NCBI RefSeq assembly: GCF_003112435.1
Contig: NZ_BDOQ01000003.1
Coordinates: 1 to 64,000 of the forward strand
Reading direction: 5' to 3'
DNA: 64,000 nucleotides
Origin: Novimethylophilus kurashikiensis
GTDB lineage: Bacteria; Pseudomonadota; Gammaproteobacteria; Burkholderiales; Methylophilaceae
The translations under genes were made by a program, and so were the position numbers. The notes under the pieces were generated by a model. It searched no databases. It saw nothing but the letters and a program-made list of their open reading frames with translations, and had not been told where the DNA came from. Positions 55,958 through 64,000 of this stretch are shown one piece after another (within the stretch, counting starts at the first letter, position 1; each line of letters opens with the position of its first letter).

Positions 55958-57580
55958 ATGCGGAAGTTTCACGATCTCAAAATCTGGATGCGTCTCTTCA
56001 TCGCTATCTGGATCATGCTTTTTATTGCCTGGGGCAGCATGATCGCCTGGACGGCCTACAAGCAGAAGCAGCTTGCCATCGATCAGGCCCGGGACTTTTC
56101 CGGCAGCGTGTATGAAATGACCATGGCCGGTCTTACCGGCATGATGATCACGGGAACCGTCGCCCAGCGTGCCGTGTTCCTCGACCAGATCAAGCAGCTC
56201 AACGAACTGCGGGACGTACAGGTGGTACGGGGTGAAGAAGTCATCAAGAAATTCGGCCCCGGTGCCGCCGACGAATCCAGCCGCGACCCCATCGTCAAGC
56301 AAGTCATGCAGAACAAGAAGCCGGTATACGCCATGGAGGACGACGGCAAAGGCCAGTTCCTGCATGTGCGCTTCCCCATCATCGCCCGCTCCAATTACCT
56401 CGGCAAGAATTGCATCGCCTGCCACATGGTGCCCGAAGGCACCGCCTTGGGCGCTGTGAGCATGAAAGTCTCGCTGGATAAAACCAACGCCACGGTGCGT
56501 GACTTCACGCTCCAGATCATCGGCGTGGCGCTGGGGCTCTCACTACCCTTGCTGTTCTTCGTCTACACCTTTATTCGCAAATTCGTGACGGAACCGCTGG
56601 AGGCGATGACGCGCGGCCTTAGCGACATCGCACAAGGCGAAGGCGACCTGACGCGGCGCCTGGAGGTCAAGAACCAGGACGAGATCGGCTCGGCGGCGGC
56701 AGTATTCAACCGCATGATGACGCAGTTCCAGACCTTGATTGCCAAGGTTGCCAGTTCGGCGTCTGAAGTCATGGGATCGGCACACAAGCTATCGACCAGT
56801 TCGCGCCAGGTCGCCGACACGGCCAGCTTGCAGCGCGAGAAATCGTCGTCGACCTCGGCCGCCGTCGACGCGCTGGCAGACAGGATCGCCGCCATTGCAG
56901 AAAGCGCCGATCATCTTCAGGAACAATCGCTGCAAAGTCAGGAAAAGACCCGTGAAGGACAGCAGAACCTGGCCGAGTTGACTCAGAAAATCAAGCTGGT
57001 AGCCGAATCGGTCGATGAAATCGCCAGTGCAGTGCAACAGTTCATCGAAAGCGCCAACGCCATCAGCGACATGACGCAGGAGGTGAAGGATATCGCCGGC
57101 CAGACCAACCTCCTCGCCCTCAACGCTGCTATCGAAGCTGCACGCGCCGGGGAACAAGGCCGCGGGTTTGCCGTGGTTGCGGACGAGGTGCGCCAATTGG
57201 CGGAAAAATCGGCCAGCGCAGCCAACGAAATCGACGCCATCACGACATCCTTGCGCGAGCGCTCGGCCCAGGTCGAGGTATCGATGCAGAAGGGGCTCGA
57301 CTACATCGGCAGCGGGGAAGCCGCGTTAGGCAAGGTCGAAGCGGTATTAGCCCATGCCCGCGAATCGGTCGAGCAGGTCAGCCTCGCCGTTAACAGCATC
57401 GTGGGGGCTACCGAGGAACAGCGTACTACCAGCAAATCGGTCGCCGACAATATGGACGCAATTGCCGAGAGCGCCGATGCGGCCAGCAATATCGTTTCCC
57501 AAACAGTAGCCGCTTCGCAGGATTTAGACCGGCTGGCAACCGAACTACAAACGCTGGTCGGCCGTTTCCGGGTGAATTGA
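55958..57580 (+). CDS. Methyl-accepting chemotaxis protein with periplasmic c-type heme motif
   Basis: 540 residues from the ATG at 55958. TM1 about 12-34, a periplasmic domain about 35-182, TM2 about 183-207, HAMP, then a full cytoplasmic signalling domain ([40 protein letters not shown]). The periplasmic domain contains CIACH (152-156), a CxxCH c-heme attachment site, following [14 protein letters not shown]. Heme-bearing sensor domains in chemoreceptors are known from Geobacter-type bacteria and suggest redox or gas taxis. Divergent from prfB. Confidence 0.9.
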   Translation: MRKFHDLKIWMRLFIAIWIMLFIAWGSMIAWTAYKQKQLAIDQARDFSGSVYEMTMAGLTGMMITGTVAQRAVFLDQIKQLNELRDVQVVRGEEVIKKFGPGAADESSRDPIVKQVMQNKKPVYAMEDDGKGQFLHVRFPIIARSNYLGKNCIACHMVPEGTALGAVSMKVSLDKTNATVRDFTLQIIGVALGLSLPLLFFVYTFIRKFVTEPLEAMTRGLSDIAQGEGDLTRRLEVKNQDEIGSAAAVFNRMMTQFQTLIAKVASSASEVMGSAHKLSTSSRQVADTASLQREKSSSTSAAVDALADRIAAIAESADHLQEQSLQSQEKTREGQQNLAELTQKIKLVAESVDEIASAVQQFIESANAISDMTQEVKDIAGQTNLLALNAAIEAARAGEQGRGFAVVADEVRQLAEKSASAANEIDAITTSLRERSAQVEVSMQKGLDYIGSGEAALGKVEAVLAHARESVEQVSLAVNSIVGATEEQRTTSKSVADNMDAIAESADAASNIVSQTVAASQDLDRLATELQTLVGRFRVN

Positions 57581-57601
57581 GGCAGTGAGGGCAGTTCGAG
57601 G

Positions 57602-58858
57602 CTAGACGAACACAAGCAAACCCAGCGCAACCCCAAGTGCTGCGGCAACCATGCCGACTGCCGCCCGACGCGCCAGCGCACTGCCGCCCACAACGCCAAG
57701 CAGCCCCAGCTTGAAGCCGAGATTGGAAAGATACGCGATGGCGATCGCCGTCACCGCTTGTTGACCATACAACTTACCCTGTTGAAACAGGCGCAAGCTG
57801 GAGAGCGAAATGGCGTCTACATCGGTCAATCCCGACACTAGCGCAAGCAGATACAAGCCTTTCTGCCCTGCCACGTCGGAGAGCCAAGCCGCGGCCAACA
57901 GTACCAGCGCGTAGAGCGCAGCGAATGAAAGCGCGGTCTTGATCTCGGTCGGATTCTCGATCTTCGGCATGATGACCGCCTCGTCCCCATTCATCCTGCG
58001 CCACCAGTAAAACGCGCCGACTGCCCCCAGCACCAGCCCACAGCCCAGTACCGGCAACAATTGCGGAAGAATGGCTGGACTGACGAAACTGCTCACAACC
58101 CCGAGCCTGACCAAGACAACGAGATTCGCGATTAGGATGACGACGACAGACAGCCCCGACATGGCCTGTTCCCTGGCGTGGCGCGCATAGACCAAAGTCG
58201 TTGCGGTGCTCGACACCATGCCACCCAAAAAGCCAAGCAAAGGTGCACCGTAGCGCTGTCCCACGAGGCGCAAAGCGACATAGCCCGCCAAGCTGACACC
58301 GGAGATCAATACCACCATCCACCACGTCTGGTACGGATTGAGGGTGTCGTAAGGACCGTAATCGTGATTGGGCAGGATAGGCAGGATGATGAACGACAGC
58401 ACCGCAAACTGCAGGATCGATTGCAGGTCGTTGCGCGACAAATTGCGGCTCATCGTCTGCAATTCCGGCTTGTAATGCAGAAGTATGGTGGTCGTGATGG
58501 CCAGCATGGTCGCCAGGACACCGAACCCGTACCAGACGGCAGCACCCAGGCCGAAGCACAGCAACAGTGCAGCTTGCGTAGTGGTGCCGGGATCCTCGTC
58601 ATCGTCGTCGCCGAGATAGGCCGTGACGATGAGGGCAGCGACTCCCGCAAACCCGAACGCCAGCACCCAGGCCGATCCGACACGTTCGGAAATCAGCGCG
58701 AGCAAGGAACCCAGCATGGCGACCAGGCCGAAGGTGCGTAATCCGGCACGCGCCGCCGGGCTACGTTCGCGCTCCAGCCCGATCAGCAAGCCGATTGCGA
58801 GGCTCGTCGCAAAAACTGGCAGGTGTTCGAGTCCATTTCCCTGCAAAAGTACCTGCAT
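57602..58858 (-). CDS. MgtC/SapB and DUF4010 membrane protein
   Basis: 418 residues with about 12 membrane helices. N-terminal MgtC/SapB-like part (ATSLAIGLLIGLERERS, GLRTFGLVAMLGSLLALI) and C-terminal DUF4010 part (LGFLGGMVSSTATTLVYARH, LYLLALVSGLTDVDAISLSS). Function is not established; MgtC relatives modulate ion homeostasis under Mg or phosphate stress. Divergent from pstS; convergent with the chemoreceptor. Confidence 0.85.
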   Translation of the reverse strand: MQVLLQGNGLEHLPVFATSLAIGLLIGLERERSPAARAGLRTFGLVAMLGSLLALISERVGSAWVLAFGFAGVAALIVTAYLGDDDDEDPGTTTQAALLLCFGLGAAVWYGFGVLATMLAITTTILLHYKPELQTMSRNLSRNDLQSILQFAVLSFIILPILPNHDYGPYDTLNPYQTWWMVVLISGVSLAGYVALRLVGQRYGAPLLGFLGGMVSSTATTLVYARHAREQAMSGLSVVVILIANLVVLVRLGVVSSFVSPAILPQLLPVLGCGLVLGAVGAFYWWRRMNGDEAVIMPKIENPTEIKTALSFAALYALVLLAAAWLSDVAGQKGLYLLALVSGLTDVDAISLSSLRLFQQGKLYGQQAVTAIAIAYLSNLGFKLGLLGVVGGSALARRAAVGMVAAALGVALGLLVFV

Positions 58859-58944
58859 GACCTGACTCCCTATTACCGATACGGTATCTTAGCTGCTTCT
58901 CCAATCGCCTCACAAACCTTGTTACAACAACGCCTCCTGAGTTT

Positions 58945-58962
58945 TTTTCATAAAACTGTCAT
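58945..58962 (+). promoter_or_regulatory. Pho box upstream of pstS
   Basis: TTTTCAT-AAAA-CTGTCAT: the second half-site is a perfect CTGTCAT, the first matches 5 of 7, with the canonical 4-bp spacer. 51 nt upstream of the pstS start. Predicted PhoB binding site, so pstSCAB should respond to phosphate starvation. Confidence 0.8.
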
Positions 58963-59013
58963 AATTAAGAAATAACATTCGCACCGTTACAAACCCTCAA
59001 CCAGGAGATTTTG

Positions 59014-60060
59014 ATGCGAACGATTGTCCGTACACTGACCGGCGCTGTTGCGGCTGTTGGTCTTGCCTTTGCCGCGACCGCTCAAGCAGTGGACATCACC
59101 GGCGCCGGCGCGACCTTTCCTTATCCGATCTACGCCAAGTGGGCTGAAGCCTACAACGCCAAGACCGGCGTAAAGCTGAATTATCAATCCATCGGTTCCG
59201 GTGGCGGTATCAAGCAGATTCAGAACAAGACCGTGAACTTCGGCGCTTCCGACAAGCCCTTGACCGAAGCCGAACTGAACAAGGACGGCCTCATGCAGTT
59301 CCCGGCTGTTGTAGGCGGCGTGGTGCCAGTCATCAACGTCGAAGGCGTTGCTTCCGGCAAGCTGCGCCTCAGCGGCGAAGTGCTGGCCAACATCTTCCTG
59401 AAGAAAATCACCAAATGGGACGATGCAGCCATCAAGGCACTCAACCCCAACCTGGCCCTGCCCTCTGCCAACATCACCGTGGTTCACCGTTCCGACGGTT
59501 CCGGTACCACCTTCAACTTCGCCAACTACCTCACCAAGGTCAGCGAAGAATGGAAGACCAAGGTCGGCGCCGACACTTCCGTCTCCTGGCCTGCCGGTGT
59601 AGGCGGCAAGGGCAACGAAGGCGTGGCCTCTTACGTGCAGCGTATCAAGGGCTCCATCGGTTACGTGGAATATGCTTACGCCAAGCAGAACGGCCTCAAC
59701 TACGTCATCATGCAGAACAAGGAAGGCGAATTCGTGAAGCCCGGTCTTTCCAGCTTCCAGGCTGCCGCCAAGTATGCAGAATGGGAAAAGGCCCCTGGTT
59801 TCTACGAGATCATCACCAACGAGCCGGGCAAGGAATCCTGGCCTATCGCTGCAGCCACCTTTATCTTGATGCACAAAGTGCAGGATAATCCGGCTGCCGC
59901 CAAGGAAGTGTTGAAGTTTTTCAACTACGGCTTTACCGACGGCGACAAGATGGCCGAAAACCTGGACTACGTGCCGTTGCCTGACAGCGCAGTCAAGCTG
60001 ATCCAGAAGCACTGGAGCACCAACATCAAGGGCAAGGACGGCAGCGCAGTCTGGCAGTAA
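59014..60060 (+). CDS. pstS: Phosphate ABC transporter substrate-binding protein
   Basis: 348 residues. ATG at 59014 follows AGGAG. Signal peptide (MRTIVRTLTGAVAAVGLAFAATAQA). Mature part begins VDITGAGATFPYPIYAKW, with the phosphate pocket segments QSIGSGGGIKQI, NFGASDKPL and VHRSDGSGTTFNFANYL (Ser-Gly-Thr). Periplasmic high-affinity phosphate receptor, first gene of pstSCAB under the Pho box. Confidence 0.97.
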   Translation: MRTIVRTLTGAVAAVGLAFAATAQAVDITGAGATFPYPIYAKWAEAYNAKTGVKLNYQSIGSGGGIKQIQNKTVNFGASDKPLTEAELNKDGLMQFPAVVGGVVPVINVEGVASGKLRLSGEVLANIFLKKITKWDDAAIKALNPNLALPSANITVVHRSDGSGTTFNFANYLTKVSEEWKTKVGADTSVSWPAGVGGKGNEGVASYVQRIKGSIGYVEYAYAKQNGLNYVIMQNKEGEFVKPGLSSFQAAAKYAEWEKAPGFYEIITNEPGKESWPIAAATFILMHKVQDNPAAAKEVLKFFNYGFTDGDKMAENLDYVPLPDSAVKLIQKHWSTNIKGKDGSAVWQ

Positions 60061-60112
60061 CCGCAGTCGCAGTACCTAGCCTGGTATCGTAGATGCCAGG
60101 CAACATGAACAC

Positions 60113-60145
60113 ATCGGCGAACACTTGACCTCAAGGTTCGCCGAT
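60113..60145 (+). repeat. Strong hairpin between pstS and pstC
   Basis: ATCGGCGAAC-13 nt-GTTCGCCGAT, a perfect 10-bp stem followed by TCTTACG. Likely protects or partially terminates the pstS end of the message, keeping PstS above the membrane components. Confidence 0.7.
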
Positions 60146-60169
60146 TCTTACGAGTAAAGATAAATCGAC

Positions 60170-61132
60170 ATGTCCGATACGCCTCAAACCCAGCCGCGCA
60201 ATCTGCAAGCCATCATGGATCTGGTGTTCCGCAACACCACCAAGCTGTTTGCCTTCCTGGTCTTCGGCGTCCTGTTCGGCATCCTCATTACCCTGTTGCT
60301 GGCAAGCTTGCCGGCACTCAAGACCTTCGGTTTCCACTTCTTTACCAACGATGCCTGGAACCCCGTCACGGTGGAATTCGGTGCCATGGTGCCCATCTAC
60401 GGCACGCTAGTCACCTCGGTCATCGCCATGCTGATCGGCATTCCGGTCAGCTTCGGCATTGCACTCTTCATTACTGAACTCACGCCGGCTTGGCTCAAGC
60501 GCCCGCTCGGTATTGCCATCGAATTGCTCGCCGGCATCCCCAGCATCATCTACGGCATGTGGGGCCTGTTCGTCTTCGCGCCTTGGTTTGCCGACAACTT
60601 GGAACCCTGGATCAACGATCACATGGGCAACTGGCCACTCGTCGGTCAGTTCTTCCAGGGACCGCCCATGGGCATCGGCATGCTGACGGCAAGCTTCATC
60701 CTCGCCATCATGGTGATCCCGTTCATTTCCTCGGTCATGCGCGATGTATTCGAAGTGGTGCCGCCAATGCTCAAGGAGTCCGCCTACGGCTTGGGCGCCA
60801 CGACTTGGGAAGTTGTATGGAACGTCGTCCTGCCCTATACCAAGGTCGGCGTCGTCGGCGGCGTCATGCTAGGCCTGGGTCGTGCACTCGGCGAAACCAT
60901 GGCCGTCACCTTCGTCATCGGCAATGCGCATGAGTTTTCGACCTCGCTCTTGATGCCGGGCAACACGATTTCTTCCGCTCTCGCCAACGAATTTACCGAA
61001 GCGGTGGGCGACATCTATAGTTCTTCGCTGATTACCCTGGGCATGATGCTCTTCGTCATTACATTCATCGTTCTCGCGCTGGCCAAGCTGTTGCTGATCA
61101 AGCTGGCATCCAAGGAAGGCAAGCAAGCATGA
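60170..61132 (+). CDS. pstC: Phosphate ABC transporter permease PstC
   Basis: 320 residues, about six membrane helices. The permease coupling loop is [21 protein letters not shown] (EAA-like loop), with [21 protein letters not shown] and [19 protein letters not shown] as conserved PstC stretches. Stop overlaps pstA by 4 nt (ATGA). Confidence 0.97.
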   Translation: MSDTPQTQPRNLQAIMDLVFRNTTKLFAFLVFGVLFGILITLLLASLPALKTFGFHFFTNDAWNPVTVEFGAMVPIYGTLVTSVIAMLIGIPVSFGIALFITELTPAWLKRPLGIAIELLAGIPSIIYGMWGLFVFAPWFADNLEPWINDHMGNWPLVGQFFQGPPMGIGMLTASFILAIMVIPFISSVMRDVFEVVPPMLKESAYGLGATTWEVVWNVVLPYTKVGVVGGVMLGLGRALGETMAVTFVIGNAHEFSTSLLMPGNTISSALANEFTEAVGDIYSSSLITLGMMLFVITFIVLALAKLLLIKLASKEGKQA

Positions 61133-61986
61133 CCACGCTCGATCGAACCCGTTACCTGCGCCGTCGCGTCACCAACGCGATCATCCTCGGCGTTTCGCTG
61201 TTCACGGTGGCATTTGCGCTGTTCTTCCTGGCGTGGATCCTGTGGACGCTGTTCAGCAACGGCCTCGGGCATGTCACCACCAAGGTGTTCACCCAGATGA
61301 CCCCGCCGCCGGGAAGCAGCGGTGGCCTGCTCAACGCCATTGCCGGCAGTTTGTATATGGTATTGATGGCCACCCTGATCGGCACGCCGGTCGGAGTCCT
61401 CGCCGGCACTTATCTCGCGGAGTTTGGCCGCGCAGGCTGGCTCGCACCGACCACGCGATTCGTCAACGATATCCTGCTGTCTGCGCCATCTATCGTCATC
61501 GGCCTCTTCGTCTATGAAGGTGTGGTGCATCGCATGGGGCATTTCTCAGGCTGGGCCGGTGCCTTGGCGCTCGCACTCATCGTGTTGCCGGTGGTGGTTC
61601 GCACGACTGAAAACATGCTGCAACTGGTGCCCAACAGCCTGCGTGAAGCCGCGGCGGCCTTAGGCGCACCGCAGTGGAAGGTCGTGATTATGGTGTCTTA
61701 CCGCGCAGCCCGTGCCGGCATGCTGACCGGCGTATTGTTGGCCGTCGCACGTATCAGTGGAGAAACCGCACCGTTGCTGTTCACCGCATTGAACAATCAA
61801 TTCTGGAGCAATGACCTCAACGGTCCGATGGCGAGCCTGGCCGCCATCATCTTCCAGTTCGCGATGAGCCCCTATGAGGATTGGCATCACCTCGCCTGGG
61901 CCGGCGCACTGCTGATTACCCTTTTTGTGCTGGGTCTCAATATCCTGGCGCGTTCCATATTCAAGAAGAGCGAAGCGGGACATTAA
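61129..61986 (+). CDS. pstA: Phosphate ABC transporter permease PstA
   Basis: 285 residues with six membrane helices. Conserved parts: [50 protein letters not shown], and the EAA-like loop [20 protein letters not shown]. Coupled to pstC by a 4-nt overlap and to pstB by TAATG. Confidence 0.97.
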   Translation: MTTLDRTRYLRRRVTNAIILGVSLFTVAFALFFLAWILWTLFSNGLGHVTTKVFTQMTPPPGSSGGLLNAIAGSLYMVLMATLIGTPVGVLAGTYLAEFGRAGWLAPTTRFVNDILLSAPSIVIGLFVYEGVVHRMGHFSGWAGALALALIVLPVVVRTTENMLQLVPNSLREAAAALGAPQWKVVIMVSYRAARAGMLTGVLLAVARISGETAPLLFTALNNQFWSNDLNGPMASLAAIIFQFAMSPYEDWHHLAWAGALLITLFVLGLNILARSIFKKSEAGH

Positions 61987-62048
61987 TGACCCAACTACAT
62001 ATCCAAGCCCCCCATCTCATGCACCCTGAATACGCACAGGAGCCGCAC

Positions 62049-62810
62049 ATGGCTGAATCGAACAAGATTTCCGTGAGGAACCTGAACTTCTACTACGGCA
62101 AGTTCCACGCCTTGAAGAACGTCAACCTCGATATTGCGGACAAGCGCGTGACGGCGTTCATCGGCCCTTCCGGCTGCGGCAAGTCCACCCTGCTGCGCAC
62201 CTTCAACCGCATGTACCAGCTCTATCCCAACCTGCGCGCCGAGGGCGAGATCATCCTGGACGGCGAGAACATCCTCGACCCCAAGATGGACCTCAACCTG
62301 CTCCGCGCCCGCGTCGGCATGGTGTTCCAGAAGCCGACGCCGTTCCCCATGTCGATCTACGACAACATCGCATTCGGCATCAAGCTATACGAACGCGTGG
62401 GCAAGTCCGAACTTAACGACCGCGTGGAATGGGCCTTGCAAAAGGCCGCGCTGTGGAACGAAGTGAAGGACAAGCTCGACCAGGCCGGCACCAGCCTTTC
62501 CGGCGGCCAGCAGCAACGTCTGTGCATCGCCCGCGGCATCGCCGTTCGTCCTGAGGTGCTGCTGCTGGACGAGCCCTGCTCCGCGCTGGACCCGATTTCG
62601 ACGGCCCGCATCGAAGAGCTTATCCACGAACTCAAGAACGACTACACCATCGTCATCGTGACCCACAACATGCAGCAAGCCGCCCGCGTTTCCGACTACA
62701 CGGCCTATATGTACCTGGGCGAACTGATCGAAATCGGCGACACCGATACCATGTTCACCAAGCCGCAGCGCCGCGAGACGGAAGACTACATCACCGGCAA
62801 GTTCGGCTAA
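62049..62810 (+). CDS. pstB: Phosphate ABC transporter ATP-binding protein PstB
   Basis: 253 residues from the ATG at 62049, which has AGGAG 6 nt upstream and gives the E. coli length ([17 protein letters not shown]). An alternative ATG at 61986 overlaps the pstA stop (TAATG) and would add 21 residues. Walker [12 protein letters not shown], signature [15 protein letters not shown], Walker [13 protein letters not shown] and the H-loop [13 protein letters not shown] are all intact. Followed by a terminator; phoU is not present. Confidence 0.96.
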   Translation: MAESNKISVRNLNFYYGKFHALKNVNLDIADKRVTAFIGPSGCGKSTLLRTFNRMYQLYPNLRAEGEIILDGENILDPKMDLNLLRARVGMVFQKPTPFPMSIYDNIAFGIKLYERVGKSELNDRVEWALQKAALWNEVKDKLDQAGTSLSGGQQQRLCIARGIAVRPEVLLLDEPCSALDPISTARIEELIHELKNDYTIVIVTHNMQQAARVSDYTAYMYLGELIEIGDTDTMFTKPQRRETEDYITGKFG

Positions 62811-62833
62811 AGCACGGGTTCTTCCGGCTCTGG

Positions 62834-62866
62834 ACGCCCGCCTCTGCGCGGGCGTTTTGTTTTTTC
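62834..62866 (+). terminator. Terminator after pstB
   Basis: ACGCCCGC-CTCTGC-GCGGGCGT followed by TTTGTTTTTTC, on the plus strand. Confidence 0.88.
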
Positions 62867-62944
62867 GCGTCCTGGCGAACGATTAAACCCTGTCCGATTT
62901 GTTACAATTTCATGAATTTATTATTTCAAAGTCAGGAAGTCGTT

Positions 62945-63583
62945 ATGTTCAGCGGACTCATGCCTCAACGCGTCGCGTTTTTCGAACTACTCGCCGCACA
63001 CTCCGACCGGGTGGTTGCCAGTGCCAACGCCACTCTACGGTTGGTCAACAACCTTGGGACCGGCAACGACGGCATCGAGCTGTTGGTCAAGGAAGTCGAT
63101 TTCAACGAGAAGAGCGGCGACAAGATCAAGGCCGAATTGATTTCCCTGCTGCATAAATCTTTCATAACGCCGCTAGACCGCGACGAGATTCACAATCTGA
63201 CGTTGGAAATGGACAAGATCCTGAGCGCGCTACGTAATGTCGCCAACGCCATCGAGATGTACAACATCCAGGCCTCCACCCCCGAAGCCCGCGAGCTGGC
63301 AGCCCTGGGTGCCGACGCCTGCCTGCGCCTCAACCGGGCCATGGTAAGCCTGGGCGATAAGGACCGCCGCAAGGAAACCGCTGCACTGTGCCAGGAAATC
63401 GACGAGATCGAATCCAAAGGCGACCAGGTGCTCAAGAACGCGATCACACGTTTGTTCCGCGAAGGCGCGGATCCGTGGATGGCAATCAAGATGAAGGAGT
63501 TTTACTTCCTGCTCGAGGGTGTGCTTGACCGTTGCGAAGGCACGGCCAAGACCATCGAAGAAATCCTGATCGAGAATTCGTAA
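62945..63583 (+). CDS. DUF47 (TIGR00153) PhoU-like protein
   Basis: 212 residues from the ATG at 62945 (AGGAAG upstream). All-helical PhoU-like fold with the family acidic metal motifs (KEVDFNEKSGDKIKAELI; PLDRDEIHNLTLEMDKIL; EIDEIESKGDQVL). DUF47 genes precede Pit transporters in many bacteria and probably regulate them. The stop overlaps the pit start (TAATG). Separated from pstB by a terminator. Confidence 0.92.
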   Translation: MFSGLMPQRVAFFELLAAHSDRVVASANATLRLVNNLGTGNDGIELLVKEVDFNEKSGDKIKAELISLLHKSFITPLDRDEIHNLTLEMDKILSALRNVANAIEMYNIQASTPEARELAALGADACLRLNRAMVSLGDKDRRKETAALCQEIDEIESKGDQVLKNAITRLFREGADPWMAIKMKEFYFLLEGVLDRCEGTAKTIEEILIENS

Positions 63584-64000
63584 TGGAAGCCGCATCGATC
63601 CACCTCTGGGTGTTGGTGCTGCTGATCGTCGTGGCGCTGGCGTTTGATTTCATGAACGGTTTCCACGACGGCGCCAACTCCATTTCCACCATCGTCGCCA
63701 CCGGCGCACTGACACCGAAACAAGCCGTGCTGTTCGCAGCCGCGTTCAACTTCATCGCCTTGTGGGTGTTCCAGTTACATGTGGCGGCGACGATTGGCAA
63801 AGGCACGGTTGACCCGGGTTTCGTCGATTACCACGTGATATTCGGCGCGCTATGCGGTGCGCTGTCGTGGAATCTCATCACCTGGTACTACGGCATCCCT
63901 TCATCCTCGTCGCACGCCCTCATCGGCGGCCTGGTGGGCGCGACCATTACCAAGGCCGGGGGCACTGGGCCCATCATCTGGTCCGGCTTCGGCAAGATTC
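63583..64000 (+). CDS. pit: Inorganic phosphate transporter Pit (5' part)
   Basis: Open to the window end, 139 codons shown of about 330-500 usual. Start overlaps DUF47 by 1 nt. The N-terminal PF01384 motif is clear: ALAFDFMNGFHDGANSISTI, FQLHVAATIGKGTVDPG, and WYYGIPSSSSHALIGGLVGA (Pit signature). Low-affinity, proton-coupled phosphate uptake, complementing the Pho-regulated pst system. Confidence 0.95.
   Translation, partial: MEAASIHLWVLVLLIVVALAFDFMNGFHDGANSISTIVATGALTPKQAVLFAAAFNFIALWVFQLHVAATIGKGTVDPGFVDYHVIFGALCGALSWNLITWYYGIPSSSSHALIGGLVGATITKAGGTGPIIWSGFGKI

Noticed and set aside
58900-59000. Separate small gene upstream of pstS
   Set aside because: No start with a ribosome binding site; the sequence is explained by the Pho box and promoter.
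62880-62910. CTGTCCGATTTGTTACAA upstream of the DUF47 gene as a Pho box
   Set aside because: Only one half-site is near consensus and the second matches 3 of 7; less than what was accepted at 58945 and 38368.

Overview
The window looks like a betaproteobacterial chromosome segment, probably Nitrosomonadales-like. The evidence is the dusB-fis pair, bioA, the aerobic hemF, a cytochrome c551/c552-type protein, the Anbu gene set, glgP-ppc and the pst-DUF47-pit cluster, all with moderate-to-high GC. I cannot name the genus from sequence alone.

Layout. (1) 1-~2.94 kb is the right part of a filamentous (inovirus-like) prophage, mostly on the minus strand. It carries a gpV-like ssDNA-binding protein, a gpII/X-type Rep, two tiny membrane proteins, the major coat protein with its terminator, and the start of an exported adsorption-type protein that leaves the window. 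A divergent HTH-TM repressor faces a palindromic operator. The prophage abuts a 5' fragment of a motA-like gene, next to a frameshifted gene and a c-di-GMP-I riboswitch. (2) 4.1-15.4 kb holds a secretin-domain protein, bioA, a second c-di-GMP-I riboswitch driving a small membrane protein, yigZ-like, dusB-fis, purH-purD, tsaC (flanked by inverted repeats), hemF, an APC permease and a cytochrome c. (3) 15.7-36.5 kb holds a DinG/YoaA helicase, a PAS-GGDEF-EAL protein, glgP-ppc, the four-gene Anbu cluster, ubiB with a helical protein, an NlpC/P60 hydrolase, a MASE1-PAS-GGDEF-EAL protein and an OlsB-like acyltransferase. (4) 36.7-46.4 kb holds a porin with a candidate Pho box and a tripartite RND efflux operon that runs into a two-component system. 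(5) 46.8-53.1 kb is a c-di-GMP signalling operon: a globin-coupled histidine kinase, a response regulator, two REC-GGDEF-EAL proteins and a CopZ-like protein, preceded by a third c-di-GMP-I riboswitch. (6) 53.2-64 kb holds lysS, prfB with its programmed frameshift, a chemoreceptor with a periplasmic c-type heme motif, an MgtC/DUF4010 membrane protein, and pstSCAB (Pho box) followed by a DUF47 PhoU-like gene and pit, which is cut by the window edge.

Two regulatory themes stand out. One is c-di-GMP: four GGDEF-EAL proteins and three GEMM-I riboswitches occur within about 50 kb, and one riboswitch sits in front of an operon that itself encodes c-di-GMP enzymes below a predicted heme/O2 sensor. 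The other is phosphate: the pst operon and the distant porin both have 7-4-7 Pho-box-like sequences, and Pit and an ornithine-lipid acyltransferase are also present. No tRNA, rRNA, CRISPR array or transposase was recognised.
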